From assembly GCA_030427405.1 (NCBI GenBank), contig JAUHXK010000004.1:224788-288787 (forward strand): 64,000 nt of DNA, written 5' to 3'. The notes under the pieces were generated by a model. It saw only the letters and a program-made list of their open reading frames with translations. It was not told the DNA's origin and made no database searches. Position 1 is the first letter of the stretch. Each line of letters begins with the position of its first letter. Below are positions 46,051 through 54,933 of this stretch, one piece after another. The DNA comes from Alphaproteobacteria bacterium (GTDB lineage: Bacteria; Pseudomonadota; Alphaproteobacteria; Rhodobacterales; Rhodobacteraceae). The position numbers and the translations under genes are program-made.

Positions 46051-48051
46051 TTACCGCCACAGATGCGCATAGGTGGACAACGCACCTTGCAGCTTGGACA
46101 GAACGCGGTTTACCGATCCGGACGGCGCCAATATCCCGTCCGCCAGCCGGTCCGCTGCCACCTCGACCGGGCAGGGCAGGCCGGTAACCGGGTCCAAGTA
46201 GCGCGGGTAGTCAATCAGCGCTGCGTGGACCAGACCGGCCAGAGTTGGCTTCGCCCCGCGCCTTGCGGGAACGGTACCAAGATCGGTCGTCAGCCCCCAG
46301 CCTGCATAGAAAGGCGCGCCCAGAGTCGTAACCTTGATCCCTCGGATAAGGGCTTCGAACCCGATCAGCGAGGTCATCGTCCAGACCTCGTCCATATGGG
46401 TCAACAAGGCGGCGGGATCGACATCCGTGACAATGACATCTGCCAGGTTCTGGGCGTCAATCCGTCCGTCGCGCAGCCCCGCTTGGACATCGGGATGGGG
46501 TTTATAGATCAAGATCGCGTCCGGGTTTGCCCGCCGCACCGTTTGCAGCAGTCCAAGATTGGTACGGACGGTGCTGGTGCCCAGCAGGATCGAGGCATCG
46601 TCTTCGACTTGGCCGGGCACCAGGATTTTATGGCCCTTTGGCAGGGGCGGCACCGCCCCGCCGGTGTTGTATTTGCTTAACCCCAGGGATGTCAGCCGGG
46701 CGATAAGCTGTTCGGCCCGCCGTTCCTGATCGGGGCGCAAAACCTCGCGCGCGGAAATCAGGTTCTCAAGCCGCGATGGGCGGGTCGGATCGTAATAGAT
46801 GCCCACGTCATCTGCGACCAGGGACAGGGGCGGCACCAGCTGCGCGCCCAGCCCGTGCGAACGCAGGAACCCGTCTTCGACCCGGACCACGCCATCGGCA
46901 TCCTGGTTTTGACTTGCCCAGACCAAGTGCCGCCGATCCTTGCGGGCCGCAAGATCAGATACGAACCGGACCTTGTGAACCCGGCCAAACATGGCTTGCA
47001 GATGACGGCGTTTCCACAGCCGCATCCCGGATGCGTTCCACCCGTGCCGATCCTGGCGCCAATTGCGGACTTGCGCTTCGAGCGTGTCCAGAACCGTTTC
47101 CAGTTCACACAGCCGGTCGTGGTACGGATCGTACCATTTCGGATAGAGCAGCATCGCGGCGGCAAACAGCTGGGCCCGCGTCAGGTTGCGTCGACGATTG
47201 GGCAAGGGCGTTTCGTCCTGCGTCAACCCCCACCCGGCATAGAAGGGCTGCCCAAAAACGCGGGGCTTGTGACCGGACAGAATGGCTTCGAACCCCATCT
47301 GCGAGGACAGCGTGTAGACGCCAATCGCTCCTTCCAGCAAGGCCCAGGGGCTGATCGGGTCGGACAGAATGGCCACACGGTCGGACAGGTCATCGTCCGA
47401 ATAATACCCTTCGCGATGCCCGGCGCGTGTCTCGGGGTGGGCCTTGATGATGACGCGCGCACCGGGGTTTTCCTCTTGTGCCATGACCAGCATCTCACGG
47501 AACAGCGCCGGATCGCCCCTGCTGGCGCTGACCGCCGCGTCGCCCCGGGTCTGGTCGATGACCAGAACATAACCCGGTTCGGGCGGGGCGATTTCGGGAT
47601 CAACCGCGGAATACTTGCTCAGGTGCATGTCCTTGATGCGCGCGATGGCGCCGCGCGCCCGGTCCAGCAAAGCGGTGTCGTCCAGCGGGTGCGAGGCAAG
47701 CAGCGTCTCAAGGTCAGACGGCGTGGAGGCATCGAAATGCACACCGCTTCGGTCAAGTAGCAACCCCAGCGGAGGTTCGCCGCTGCGCCCCGGATGCAGC
47801 GACCTCAGAAACGCATCTTCGACGCGCATTACCCGAGAGGTTCGGGCCTTGGCGACGCGCAGCCCGCGATGCGCGGTGGGGCTGTTGCCCCAGATGCCGA
47901 CCATGTCGTCCGGACCGGGCAGACCCAGCCGGATGTCGTATCCCGACAGCGCCAGGATGCGGCGGATACGGGCATTGGTCAGAAAGCCGGCATTGTACAC
48001 AAAAAGCCGAGAGCGTTCGCCCTCGGCTACGGTTTCCGGGTCAGGAAACAT
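46051..48051 (-). CDS. kpsC: Capsule polysaccharide beta-Kdo transferase KpsC/LipA type
   Basis: A 666-aa protein made of two related halves. Each half contains a VRVEDGFLRS-like segment (residues about 75-85 and 390-400: MRVEDAFLRS and VRVEDGFLRSHGLG), a LSKYN/LSKYS segment and a FYAGWGLT block (near 270 and 590). This tandem layout is KpsC, which adds Kdo residues to the lipid anchor of group-2 type capsules at the inner membrane. It is the last gene of kpsS-kpsD-kpsC on the minus strand and is convergent with ribD. Confidence 0.92.
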   Translation of the reverse strand: MFPDPETVAEGERSRLFVYNAGFLTNARIRRILALSGYDIRLGLPGPDDMVGIWGNSPTAHRGLRVAKARTSRVMRVEDAFLRSLHPGRSGEPPLGLLLDRSGVHFDASTPSDLETLLASHPLDDTALLDRARGAIARIKDMHLSKYSAVDPEIAPPEPGYVLVIDQTRGDAAVSASRGDPALFREMLVMAQEENPGARVIIKAHPETRAGHREGYYSDDDLSDRVAILSDPISPWALLEGAIGVYTLSSQMGFEAILSGHKPRVFGQPFYAGWGLTQDETPLPNRRRNLTRAQLFAAAMLLYPKWYDPYHDRLCELETVLDTLEAQVRNWRQDRHGWNASGMRLWKRRHLQAMFGRVHKVRFVSDLAARKDRRHLVWASQNQDADGVVRVEDGFLRSHGLGAQLVPPLSLVADDVGIYYDPTRPSRLENLISAREVLRPDQERRAEQLIARLTSLGLSKYNTGGAVPPLPKGHKILVPGQVEDDASILLGTSTVRTNLGLLQTVRRANPDAILIYKPHPDVQAGLRDGRIDAQNLADVIVTDVDPAALLTHMDEVWTMTSLIGFEALIRGIKVTTLGAPFYAGWGLTTDLGTVPARRGAKPTLAGLVHAALIDYPRYLDPVTGLPCPVEVAADRLADGILAPSGSVNRVLSKLQGALSTYAHLWR

Positions 48052-48054
48052 GCA

Positions 48055-49188
48055 TCAGTTACCGGTCAGCGTCGCGACATTGGCAAAGGGTGTCAGGCCA
48101 CCAGCAATGAGCGAAACGGATTTCGACCATTGTGCATAAGGCGCTTCGGTGACGTAGATCGTGTCGTCGTCGCGAATGACAAAATCGCGGGCGATGAACA
48201 GCCCGTTGGGCGCGGTCAGGTTCAGAAGGTAGATCATGCGTGGCTCGCCCTGGATATCAGCGCGGCCCATGACGTTGCGGGCAATGTCCTGACGTTCATT
48301 GCGCAAAACAAAAATGCCGGTCGGATCCGAGGACAGCGATTGCAACCCGCCGACCTGGGCCAGGGCTTCCAGCGCCGACAGGTCCTGACTGTCGAAAGCC
48401 ACTCGCGACTGACCACCTGTCGCGCCCAACGCAATATAGGACCGGCTGTCTTCTTCGACCAGAATCCGGTCGCCGCCCCGCAGCGAGATATCGGTGTCGG
48501 GATTGCGGAACAGGTCCTCGTACCAAACCGTTCCGCGTTGTTTGCCGCGGATAACGGTGACAAGGGCAATATCGGTGGACACCGCGACGCCACCAGCCTT
48601 TGCCAGCATGGTGGACAGCGTGCGAGTCGGGCGTTCGATCGGGTAGATGCCGGGCAGGCCGATCTTGCCGGTCAGCGATACGGTAGACCCATCGCCCGCG
48701 ACGCGGCGAACCTGTACCTGCGGGTCCGGCGTCTGTTCCTGCAACTTGGTCGAGATCAACGCACGCAACTGTTCAGGGGTATTTCCCGCCGCACGAAGGC
48801 GCCCGGCATAAGGGACAAAGATATAGCCATCGCTATCCACCTGAACCTCGTCCAAAACCGTGGCGGCCCCGGTTTCGGTGGTCAGCAAGCCGTCATCGAC
48901 GTTTTCCCACACAGTCAGTCCAAGCACGTCGCCGGGGCGAATCGTATCTGCGGTCAGGTTTTCGGCACTGCGGAAAGCGGACGAGAACCCGAATTGCGGC
49001 ACGGTGGACGTCGCCTTGGCAACGCGGTCGTCGACTTCGACCACAAAGGCATTGCCGCCATTTTCCACTGACCCGGCCAGAATTTCGGTCTTGTTCGGGC
49101 CGGTTTTCGGCAACTGGCATGCCGCCAGCAGGCCAAATGTGGCCACAAGGGCGACCCCCCGTATCCATCGGATTGGAAAACGTTGCAC
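48055..49188 (-). CDS. Outer-membrane polysaccharide export lipoprotein (Wza/KpsD family)
   Basis: A 377-aa protein from GTG 49188 (GAGG nearby); ATG 49248 is an alternative. The signal peptide ends in the lipobox LLAAC. The poly-export domain starts IRPGDVLGLTVWEN, followed by VDSDGYIFVPYAGRLRAAGNTPEQL, and two SLBB-type beta-grasp parts follow (VSLTGKIGLPGIYPI, and GLFIARDFVIRDDDTIYV). It would form the periplasm-spanning export channel for capsule. It lies 3 bases upstream of kpsC. Confidence 0.87.
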   Translation of the reverse strand: MQRFPIRWIRGVALVATFGLLAACQLPKTGPNKTEILAGSVENGGNAFVVEVDDRVAKATSTVPQFGFSSAFRSAENLTADTIRPGDVLGLTVWENVDDGLLTTETGAATVLDEVQVDSDGYIFVPYAGRLRAAGNTPEQLRALISTKLQEQTPDPQVQVRRVAGDGSTVSLTGKIGLPGIYPIERPTRTLSTMLAKAGGVAVSTDIALVTVIRGKQRGTVWYEDLFRNPDTDISLRGGDRILVEEDSRSYIALGATGGQSRVAFDSQDLSALEALAQVGGLQSLSSDPTGIFVLRNERQDIARNVMGRADIQGEPRMIYLLNLTAPNGLFIARDFVIRDDDTIYVTEAPYAQWSKSVSLIAGGLTPFANVATLTGN

Positions 49189-49276
49189 TGCCTGTATCCT
49201 CGAGTTTTTTATTCTTGCCGTGTTGCGGCAGGTTAGCCGTTTCGGCACCCGAGTTCCAGCAACAGGACAGGCAGGG

Positions 49277-50578
49277 CTATTTTACGATCCGCAACTGTGG
49301 CGCTGCCGCCTCTTTGTCCCTGAGGATCGACTGATACGGGTCTTTCGAGCGCAGCATCATATCAACCGCATTGCGCAGCAATTGACGGCGACCCCGGCGG
49401 GAATAAAAGCCGCCTGGAACCTGCGAGGTGTCCAGAAGGAATTGCCTGTACTGGCGATAGGCCCTTTTGTCCGGCGCGTCCGGATCGGCAAAGAAATCTT
49501 CGATCTTTTGCCGCGAAACGAATTCAGGCTTGTCATAGACCGAGCGTCCGAAACTGCGCAGGGGTATCCCGCGCCACAGCACCTGCTGCCCGGCTGTCGA
49601 GTTGATCGTGACCGCGCTGTTGGCTTCGTCCAGCAGTTTCGCCAGCTTGCCGCCGGGCACGTAGTGAACCCGGTCGGCGATCCCGTGGGCACGGGCCAGT
49701 TCGCGGGTGCGCTTGCGCAGCGGTTCGCGGTGGTTTTCCAGCGGGTGTTCCTTGATGACAAGGTGGTGATGAGCCGGGGCGCCCTTGGCAAAGCCCGATA
49801 TCGTATGCTCAAGAAATTCAGACATGCTGGCATAGTCCGAATGGTTCTGCACCGAACTGTCATGCCCAAGTTGCAGCAGGGCAAGGTGGAATGGGTTGCC
49901 GGTTCTGCGAACCCTGTTCGTGGCCAGCCCCCGCATGATCCTGTGAAAGGGCATCAGGGACAAGCGTTTGAAATACAATCGGAACTCTTTCGACACCGGC
50001 AGGTCGCGATGCGGTTTGAAGTTGCGGTATTTCCGGTTCAGGAACAGAACAAAGCCGTGATACAGCGCGCCATAGAAAATGTGCTGACGCATATCGCCCC
50101 AATGCGACGGAGGCGGCGTTTGCGTGTCCGAAAGCTGCAGCGCGGAATGCATCTGTTCCACGCTCAGGTCCATCAGGCGCGAATTGCCGTTCGATCCGTT
50201 GCGCTCATAGGTGACCCACCACGGGCGCAGGTATCCTTCTTCGAAAACATGGATCGTGACGCCGCGGGATTTCGCAATCTCGACCGCTCTTGCGTGGATG
50301 GGGCGCGTATCGCCATACAAAACAAGATCGGTCACCCCTTTGCCGACAATCAGGTCGACCAGCGTTTCGGGCCATTCCTCTGGCGTTCCGCGAAACGGGA
50401 CATAGCGGTCGCTGTCGAACCAGAACGCCTGATCGCCCGCATTGAAGCCAACACGCCAAACCTCGGCACCCGATGCGCGCAGCATGCGGCCAAGGGTGCT
50501 GAAGAACGGCCCGTGCGGCCCCTGAAGAAACAGGAAAACACGTCTGTTGTGGTATGACGGTGAGTGGTCCATCAGCAT
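49277..50578 (-). CDS. kpsS: Capsule polysaccharide Kdo transferase KpsS/LipB type
   Basis: A 433-aa protein from ATG 50578; ATG 50572 (MDHSPSYHNRRVF) is nearly as good. Family blocks: FLFLQGPHGPFFSTLGRMLRASGAEVWRVGFNAGD at the N-terminus, VFEEGYLRPWWVTYE, HLVIKEHPLENH and INSTAGQQVLWRGIPLRSFG. KpsS adds the first Kdo to the lipid anchor, and KpsC extends it. It is the first gene of the minus-strand capsule set and is divergent from ribE, 155 bases away. Confidence 0.93.
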   Translation of the reverse strand: MLMDHSPSYHNRRVFLFLQGPHGPFFSTLGRMLRASGAEVWRVGFNAGDQAFWFDSDRYVPFRGTPEEWPETLVDLIVGKGVTDLVLYGDTRPIHARAVEIAKSRGVTIHVFEEGYLRPWWVTYERNGSNGNSRLMDLSVEQMHSALQLSDTQTPPPSHWGDMRQHIFYGALYHGFVLFLNRKYRNFKPHRDLPVSKEFRLYFKRLSLMPFHRIMRGLATNRVRRTGNPFHLALLQLGHDSSVQNHSDYASMSEFLEHTISGFAKGAPAHHHLVIKEHPLENHREPLRKRTRELARAHGIADRVHYVPGGKLAKLLDEANSAVTINSTAGQQVLWRGIPLRSFGRSVYDKPEFVSRQKIEDFFADPDAPDKRAYRQYRQFLLDTSQVPGGFYSRRGRRQLLRNAVDMMLRSKDPYQSILRDKEAAAPQLRIVK

Positions 50579-50733
50579 AACGTTATCCAAACTTGCGGGC
50601 AAAATCATGTCCACACTTGCCAAAACTATGTCCAAACCGGCCATTTCGGCGGAAGAGTGCTTGTCCGCACGTGGTGATCGGCGTAGTTCAACCTATGAAT
50701 TGGCGCTCAGGCTAGGGATGGATAGTTAACAGA

Positions 50734-51321
50734 ATGTTTACAGGGATCATCACTGACGTTGGGACCATTACCGAACTTGAGCAGCAGGGCGACCTGCGCG
50801 CACGGATTCGGACATCCTATGACACCGGGGGCATTGATATCGGCGCCTCGATTGCCAGCGACGGTGTGTGCCTGACAGTAATCGCCCTTGGGGATGATTG
50901 GTACGACGTGCAGATCAGTGCCGAAACCGTTTCAAAGACCAACCTCGACACCTGGAGCGTCGGCAAACGCGTAAATCTGGAACGTGCCCTGAAGGTCGGT
51001 GACGAACTGGGCGGGCATATCGTATCGGGTCATGTGGACGGCGTGGCACAGGTGATCGCCGTTCAGGACGAGGGCGACAGCACACGTGTGACCCTGCGCG
51101 CGCCCCAGGACCTAGCGCGGTTCATCGCCCCCAAGGGGTCAGTCGCGCTGAACGGGACGTCCTTGACCGTGAATGAGGTCGACGGTTGTGACTTTGGCAT
51201 CAATTTCATCCCGCACACCAAAGAGGTCACCACTTGGGGGCTTGTCGAGGTCGGTGACAGGATCAACCTGGAAATCGATACCCTGGCCCGCTATGTCGCG
51301 CGTCTGTCCCAGGTGGGCTGA
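50734..51321 (+). CDS. ribE: Riboflavin synthase, alpha subunit
   Basis: A 195-aa enzyme turning two lumazines into riboflavin and the pyrimidine. It has the usual twin lumazine-binding barrels: MFTGIITDVGTI at the start, SIASDGVCLTV, then the second repeat ELGGHIVSGHVDGVAQV and GSVALNGTSLTVNEV. Length is normal. It heads the ribE-ribBX-ribH-nusB run. Confidence 0.96.
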   Translation: MFTGIITDVGTITELEQQGDLRARIRTSYDTGGIDIGASIASDGVCLTVIALGDDWYDVQISAETVSKTNLDTWSVGKRVNLERALKVGDELGGHIVSGHVDGVAQVIAVQDEGDSTRVTLRAPQDLARFIAPKGSVALNGTSLTVNEVDGCDFGINFIPHTKEVTTWGLVEVGDRINLEIDTLARYVARLSQVG

Positions 51322-51438
51322 GCACGCTATGCCGGGCGCAACGCTGCGTCTTGCCCGTGACGGCGGCCAAGCCCTCTGGTCTTTGGGCCTGTGCTGGTCT
51401 ATTTCGCCACCAAGAGATGCCCAGGGAAAGGCTGCCCA

Positions 51439-52560
51439 ATGAGCTTTGAAACACCCGGACCGGTCGAGGCCGAACTGCGCGAGGCGATTAGTCCGATCGA
51501 AGAGATCATCGAAGAGGCGCGCAAAGGCCGGATGTATATCCTTGTCGATCACGAGGACCGCGAAAACGAAGGCGACCTTGTGATAGCAGCCGAATTTGCC
51601 GATGCCGATGCGATCAATTTCATGGCGACCCATGGCCGGGGCCTGATCTGCCTGCCCATGACGGCAGAACGTATCGACAGCCTCGGTTTGCCGATGATGG
51701 CGGTCAACAACTCGTCCCGGCACGAGACGGCCTTTACCGTTTCGATCGAGGCCCGCGAAGGCGTGTCCACCGGAATCTCGGCGGCTGACAGGGCGCTGAC
51801 TGTGGCCACTGCGATCAACGAACAGAACACGATGGCCCATATCGCAACCCCCGGTCATGTTTTCCCGCTGCGTGCCAAGCGCGGTGGGGTTCTGGTGCGG
51901 GCAGGGCATACCGAGGCTGCGGTCGACATCTCTCGGCTGGCGGGGCTGAACCCGTCCGGCGTGATCTGCGAGATCATGAAGCCCGACGGCACCATGGCGC
52001 GTTTGCCCGATCTGGTCACGTTTGCCAAGGAACACGACCTGAAGATCGGCACGATCAGCGACCTGATCACCTACCGGTCGCGCAATGACAACCTGGTGGT
52101 CGAAACCTCGCGCGAAACCGTGACGTCGGAATATGGCGGCGAATGGGAGATGCGCCTGTTCACCGATCAGACCCACGGCATTGAACATGTGGTGATGGTC
52201 AAGGGGGACATCACCACGCCCGAGCCGGTCCTGACGCGCACCCACGCGCTGCATGAGGCACCGGATATTCTGGGCCTGGGCCCGAAATCGCCACGGGAAC
52301 TGCCTCGGGCGATGGAAAAGATCGCCGCCGAAGGGCGCGGTGTCGTGTGTCTGTTCCGCCAGCCGCGCAACTCTCTTTATGCAGCAGAAGAGGAAGGACC
52401 GCGCACGATCAAGCAAACCGGGCTTGGCGCGCAGATCCTGTCCAAGATGGGCATTCAAGAGCTTGTGCTGCTGACGGATTCGCCGGAAACGAAATACCTG
52501 GGGCTCGACGCGTTTGGCTTGTCCATTGTCGGAACCCGTTCCATTCTCAAGGATGATTGA
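51439..52560 (+). CDS. ribB: RibBX: DHBP synthase with degenerate GTP cyclohydrolase II domain
   Basis: A 373-aa protein from ATG 51439. The N-terminal 200 residues are active 3,4-dihydroxy-2-butanone-4-phosphate synthase, with [19 protein letters not shown] and [24 protein letters not shown]. The C-terminal 165 residues resemble GTP cyclohydrolase II but lack the three zinc Cys (the family CLTGD...RCDC stretch reads LHEAPDILG here) and the RGIGL segment. This is the RibBX type described in proteobacteria, so a separate RibA is expected elsewhere. It ends 2 bases before ribH. Confidence 0.92.
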   Translation: MSFETPGPVEAELREAISPIEEIIEEARKGRMYILVDHEDRENEGDLVIAAEFADADAINFMATHGRGLICLPMTAERIDSLGLPMMAVNNSSRHETAFTVSIEAREGVSTGISAADRALTVATAINEQNTMAHIATPGHVFPLRAKRGGVLVRAGHTEAAVDISRLAGLNPSGVICEIMKPDGTMARLPDLVTFAKEHDLKIGTISDLITYRSRNDNLVVETSRETVTSEYGGEWEMRLFTDQTHGIEHVVMVKGDITTPEPVLTRTHALHEAPDILGLGPKSPRELPRAMEKIAAEGRGVVCLFRQPRNSLYAAEEEGPRTIKQTGLGAQILSKMGIQELVLLTDSPETKYLGLDAFGLSIVGTRSILKDD

Positions 52561-52562
52561 TC

Positions 52563-53114
52563 GTGGCTGAACAAGACAAACACGGCGTTCTGCCGACCCC
52601 GACTTTCGAAAAGCCAGTGAAGCTGCTGATCGTGGTGGCGCCGTTCTACCGGGCCATCGCCGACAATCTGGTCGCCGGTGCCAGGGCCGAGATCGAGCGG
52701 GCAGGGGGGACTTGCGAAGTGGTCGAAGTCCCGGGCGCACTGGAAATTCCGACCGCGATTGCCATGGCGGACCGCCAGTGCAATTTCGACGGTTATGTCG
52801 CGCTGGGCTGCGTCATTCGGGGCGAGACCACGCATTATGAAACGGTCTGCAACGATTCCAGCCGCGCGATTCAGCTGATGGGCCTGCAGGGTCTGTTGAT
52901 CGGCAATGGTATCCTGACGGTCGAAAACGACGACCAGGCCGAGGTGCGCGCCAACCCCGACAAGATGAATAAAGGCGGCGGCGCGGCTGCTGCGGCCTTG
53001 CATCTGATTGCGCTCAGCCGTAAGTGGGGCGCCTCACAAAAGGGCGTGGGCTTCAAGCCGCCGTCCGAGTCCATCCTTGTGGCGGGCGACAGCAACGGAC
53101 CCACGACAGCATGA
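52563..53114 (+). CDS. ribH: 6,7-dimethyl-8-ribityllumazine synthase
   Basis: A 183-aa enzyme from GTG 52563, with AAGGA 9 bases upstream (a TTG at 52557 is possible). Family motifs: VVAPFYRAIADNLVAGA, VPGALEIPTAI, GCVIRGETTHYETVCNDSSRAI and IGNGILTVENDDQA with the active-site His in TTHYE. It condenses the DHBP-synthase and RibD products. Its stop overlaps the nusB start (ATGA). Confidence 0.95.
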   Translation: MAEQDKHGVLPTPTFEKPVKLLIVVAPFYRAIADNLVAGARAEIERAGGTCEVVEVPGALEIPTAIAMADRQCNFDGYVALGCVIRGETTHYETVCNDSSRAIQLMGLQGLLIGNGILTVENDDQAEVRANPDKMNKGGGAAAAALHLIALSRKWGASQKGVGFKPPSESILVAGDSNGPTTA

Positions 53115-53593
53115 CCCAGACAGACGCGCCGAAGCCGGCCAACCAGAAACGCCTGAAGAAGTCCGCCGCCCGGCTTTATGCCGTGCAGGCGCTGTTCCAG
53201 ATGGAACAGTCTGGGCAAACGACCGAAGCCGTCGTGACCGAGTTTCTGGACCACCGGTTTGGCGCGGTCTACGAGGGCGAAGAGATGCTGGACGGCGATA
53301 TCAGCGTATTCCGCAAGCTGGTGGATGATGCCGTGAACTATCAGGCACCCATCGACCAGATGACCGACCGGGCACTGGTCGCCAAGTGGCCCATCGCACG
53401 GATCGACCCGACCTTGCGCGCGGTATTTCGGGCCGCCGGGGCGGAACTGACGCAGGGCGATACGCCGCCCAAGGTCGTCATCAACGAATTCGTCGATGTT
53501 GCACGCGCCTTTTTTCCAGAGGGGAAAGAACCCAAATTCGTCAACGCCGTGTTGGATCACATGGCTCGCGAAGCCAAGCCCGAGGCATTCTGA
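53111..53593 (+). CDS. nusB: Transcription antitermination factor NusB
   Basis: A 160-aa all-helical RNA-binding protein from ATG 53111. It shows KKSAARLYAVQALFQMEQSG at the start, IDPTLRAVFRAAGAEL and the conserved INEFVDVARAFFPEGKEPKFVNAVLDHMA at the end. It acts in rRNA antitermination with NusE. ribH-nusB coupling is widespread in bacteria. Confidence 0.96.
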   Translation: MTQTDAPKPANQKRLKKSAARLYAVQALFQMEQSGQTTEAVVTEFLDHRFGAVYEGEEMLDGDISVFRKLVDDAVNYQAPIDQMTDRALVAKWPIARIDPTLRAVFRAAGAELTQGDTPPKVVINEFVDVARAFFPEGKEPKFVNAVLDHMAREAKPEAF

Positions 53594-53653
53594 CACCTTT
53601 TGACAACCACTAATATGCGCTAAACTGAATGTTATAGCGCAACGAGGTTCGTC

Positions 53654-53959
53654 ATGCCCAAACTGGTCCGTCTGTACATCACTCAAGTTGCCTGGGGTTT
53701 CGCCATTTCGGCAGTTTTTGTCGGGGTGCTGTTGGCCCTGAATGTCGCGAATCTGCGCCATTTGATTTCAAGCTCTGAAATCGGGCTGATTGCGCTGGGC
53801 ATGATCTGGTTCATGAACGGTATCGTCTTTGCCGGCGTTCAGTTCGGCTATAAGATCATGAGCATGGCGGAAAAGCCGCAAGGCCCAAGGCGCGGCTCGC
53901 CAGTAGTTCATCGGTTTGAACCGGCGGTCGTTCCGCAGGAAACCCGCGCAGAACGCTGA
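53654..53959 (+). CDS. Small two-span membrane protein
   Basis: A 101-aa protein with two membrane segments (about residues 12-32 and 43-65) and a basic, Pro-rich cytoplasmic tail. It has a weak ACGAGG 8 bases upstream. Function is unknown. It lies directly upstream of the structured RNA candidate on the same strand. Confidence 0.7.
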   Translation: MPKLVRLYITQVAWGFAISAVFVGVLLALNVANLRHLISSSEIGLIALGMIWFMNGIVFAGVQFGYKIMSMAEKPQGPRRGSPVVHRFEPAVVPQETRAER

Positions 53960-53973
53960 TATTCCAAAGAAAA

Positions 53974-54139
53974 GTGTGGCGGGACCACCAGTCAACCGTG
54001 GGGCTTTGATTCCCGAGGACCTGTATATACAGGTGGGCGCCAGGTAATCAGGCCAGGACCTGAACAGAGCCAGCTCCCTCGGAATTGCTTAAGGCCACCG
54101 GAATGCTGCCAGTCACGAGAAGGGCAGAACCCGCCACGC
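53974..54139 (+). ncRNA. Structured small RNA, 6S RNA candidate
   Basis: About 166 nt with closing stem GTGTGGCGGG / CCCGCCACGC (10 bp, one G-U). Inside, TTCCCGAGG pairs with CCTCGGAA, and CCGTGG with CCACCGG around an unpaired centre (GGCTTTGA opposite TTGCTTAAGG). This is the long-rod-with-central-bubble form of 6S RNA, which mimics an open promoter and sequesters sigma-70 RNA polymerase. A perfect 16-nt palindrome (ACCTGTATATACAGGT, 54019-54034) sits in the upper part. The region has no coding frame. The 6S identity is inferred from shape and size; strand is inferred from the closing stem and the gene direction. Confidence 0.5.
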
Positions 54140-54165
54140 GCCTAAGTAGGGCCTCTGGCGGGTTC
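54127..54165. terminator. Strong hairpin overlapping the RNA closing stem
   Basis: GAACCCGCCA (54127-54136) and TGGCGGGTTC (54156-54165) form a perfect 10-bp stem, 10 bases from the stop of the minus-strand SRPBCC gene. It uses the same bases as the 3' strand of the RNA closing stem. It may terminate either strand. Confidence 0.55.
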
Positions 54166-54175
54166 GTACAAGGGG

Positions 54176-54601
54176 TCAGGCGTCAACAGTTTCGTGCAGG
54201 GCTGTGCGCAGCGTTCCAAAATGGTCGTCCCACCCTTTGTCCAGGGCCAGGATCAGGCCAAAGGCATCGGCGGTCTGCGGCAGCCCTTCGTGCAGCAGCA
54301 ACAGCCGGGTTCCCCCGGCGACCGGTTCCAGCGTCCATTTCACCACGCTGACGGCATCGCCCATAGGTTTGACGGTAAAGCTGTATTCCAGGTATTCGGG
54401 CCTGCGTGCCGCAATCACCTGGCCCCAGATCAGCAGATCGCCGCTGGTGGTTCCGAACATCTCAAGGCTTTGACCGGCTGTCAGCGCGTGTTCCGGTTTA
54501 TGAAACCACTCGGCCAGCCGCTCGGGCTCAGTAAGGTATTCCCAGACCGTTTCCGGCGTGGCACGAAGAAAGATGGTTTTCTGCAAAACAGTTGCGGTCA
54601 C
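54176..54601 (-). CDS. SRPBCC/AHSA1-family protein
   Basis: A 141-aa single-domain helix-grip protein. It has the AHSA1 N-terminal pattern FLRATPETVWEYLTEPERLAEWF, a central GDLLIWGQVIAARRPEYLEYSF and a C-terminal helix with GWDDHFGTLRTAL. Such proteins bind small hydrophobic molecules and often sit beside ArsR-type regulators. It overlaps the ArsR stop by 4 bases. Confidence 0.87.
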   Translation of the reverse strand: MTATVLQKTIFLRATPETVWEYLTEPERLAEWFHKPEHALTAGQSLEMFGTTSGDLLIWGQVIAARRPEYLEYSFTVKPMGDAVSVVKWTLEPVAGGTRLLLLHEGLPQTADAFGLILALDKGWDDHFGTLRTALHETVDA

Positions 54602-54918
54602 TTTTCGTCTCCTTCAATGGCGGCTTTCAGATGGGCAAGGCGGTCATCCCAGAACTGGTCGAAGTAGCTGAACCAGTCCAGGACTGGGGCCATTCCGCTT
54701 GGTTCCAGCCGGTTGACGCGCTCGCGCCCCCGGATTTCGACAGAGATCAACCCGCCATCAGACAGCACAGTCAGGTGTTTTTTCACGGCCGCGCGGGTCA
54801 TGTCGAACCGCTCCGTCAATTGGGCAATCGTCATGTCCCGGTTGGCCAGCATTTGCACGATGTCCCTGCGGGTCGGATCAGCCAGCGCACGGAATACGTT
54901 TTGAGTTTGCAGTGTCAT
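54598..54918 (-). CDS. ArsR-family (SdpR-like) transcriptional regulator
   Basis: A 106-aa winged-helix repressor from ATG 54918 (MTLQTQNVFRALADPTRRDIVQML). The helix-turn-helix is MTIAQLTERFDMTRAAVKKHLTVLSDGGLI. It lacks the Cys metal site of arsenic sensors, so it belongs to the non-metal autorepressor branch. Two TACC-N4-GGTA operators lie 16-53 bases upstream. It is coupled to the SRPBCC gene. Confidence 0.9.
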   Translation of the reverse strand: MTLQTQNVFRALADPTRRDIVQMLANRDMTIAQLTERFDMTRAAVKKHLTVLSDGGLISVEIRGRERVNRLEPSGMAPVLDWFSYFDQFWDDRLAHLKAAIEGDEK

Positions 54919-54933
54919 GGCACCTCCAAATGA

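Noticed and set aside
47794..50557. Two long plus-strand open frames opposite the capsule genes
   Set aside because: Antisense shadows of kpsC, the Wza-like gene and kpsS. The minus-strand proteins carry all recognisable motifs.
50547..50729. 60-codon plus-strand open frame between kpsS and ribE
   Set aside because: It overlaps the kpsS start, lacks a ribosome site and has no recognisable sequence.
53960..54175. Possible riboswitch, SRP RNA or tmRNA in the structured region
   Set aside because: The SRP core GGAAGCAGCC, the alpha-type tmRNA tag region and the cobalamin-type core are absent, and no plus-strand gene follows for a riboswitch to control. The 6S-like reading fits better.
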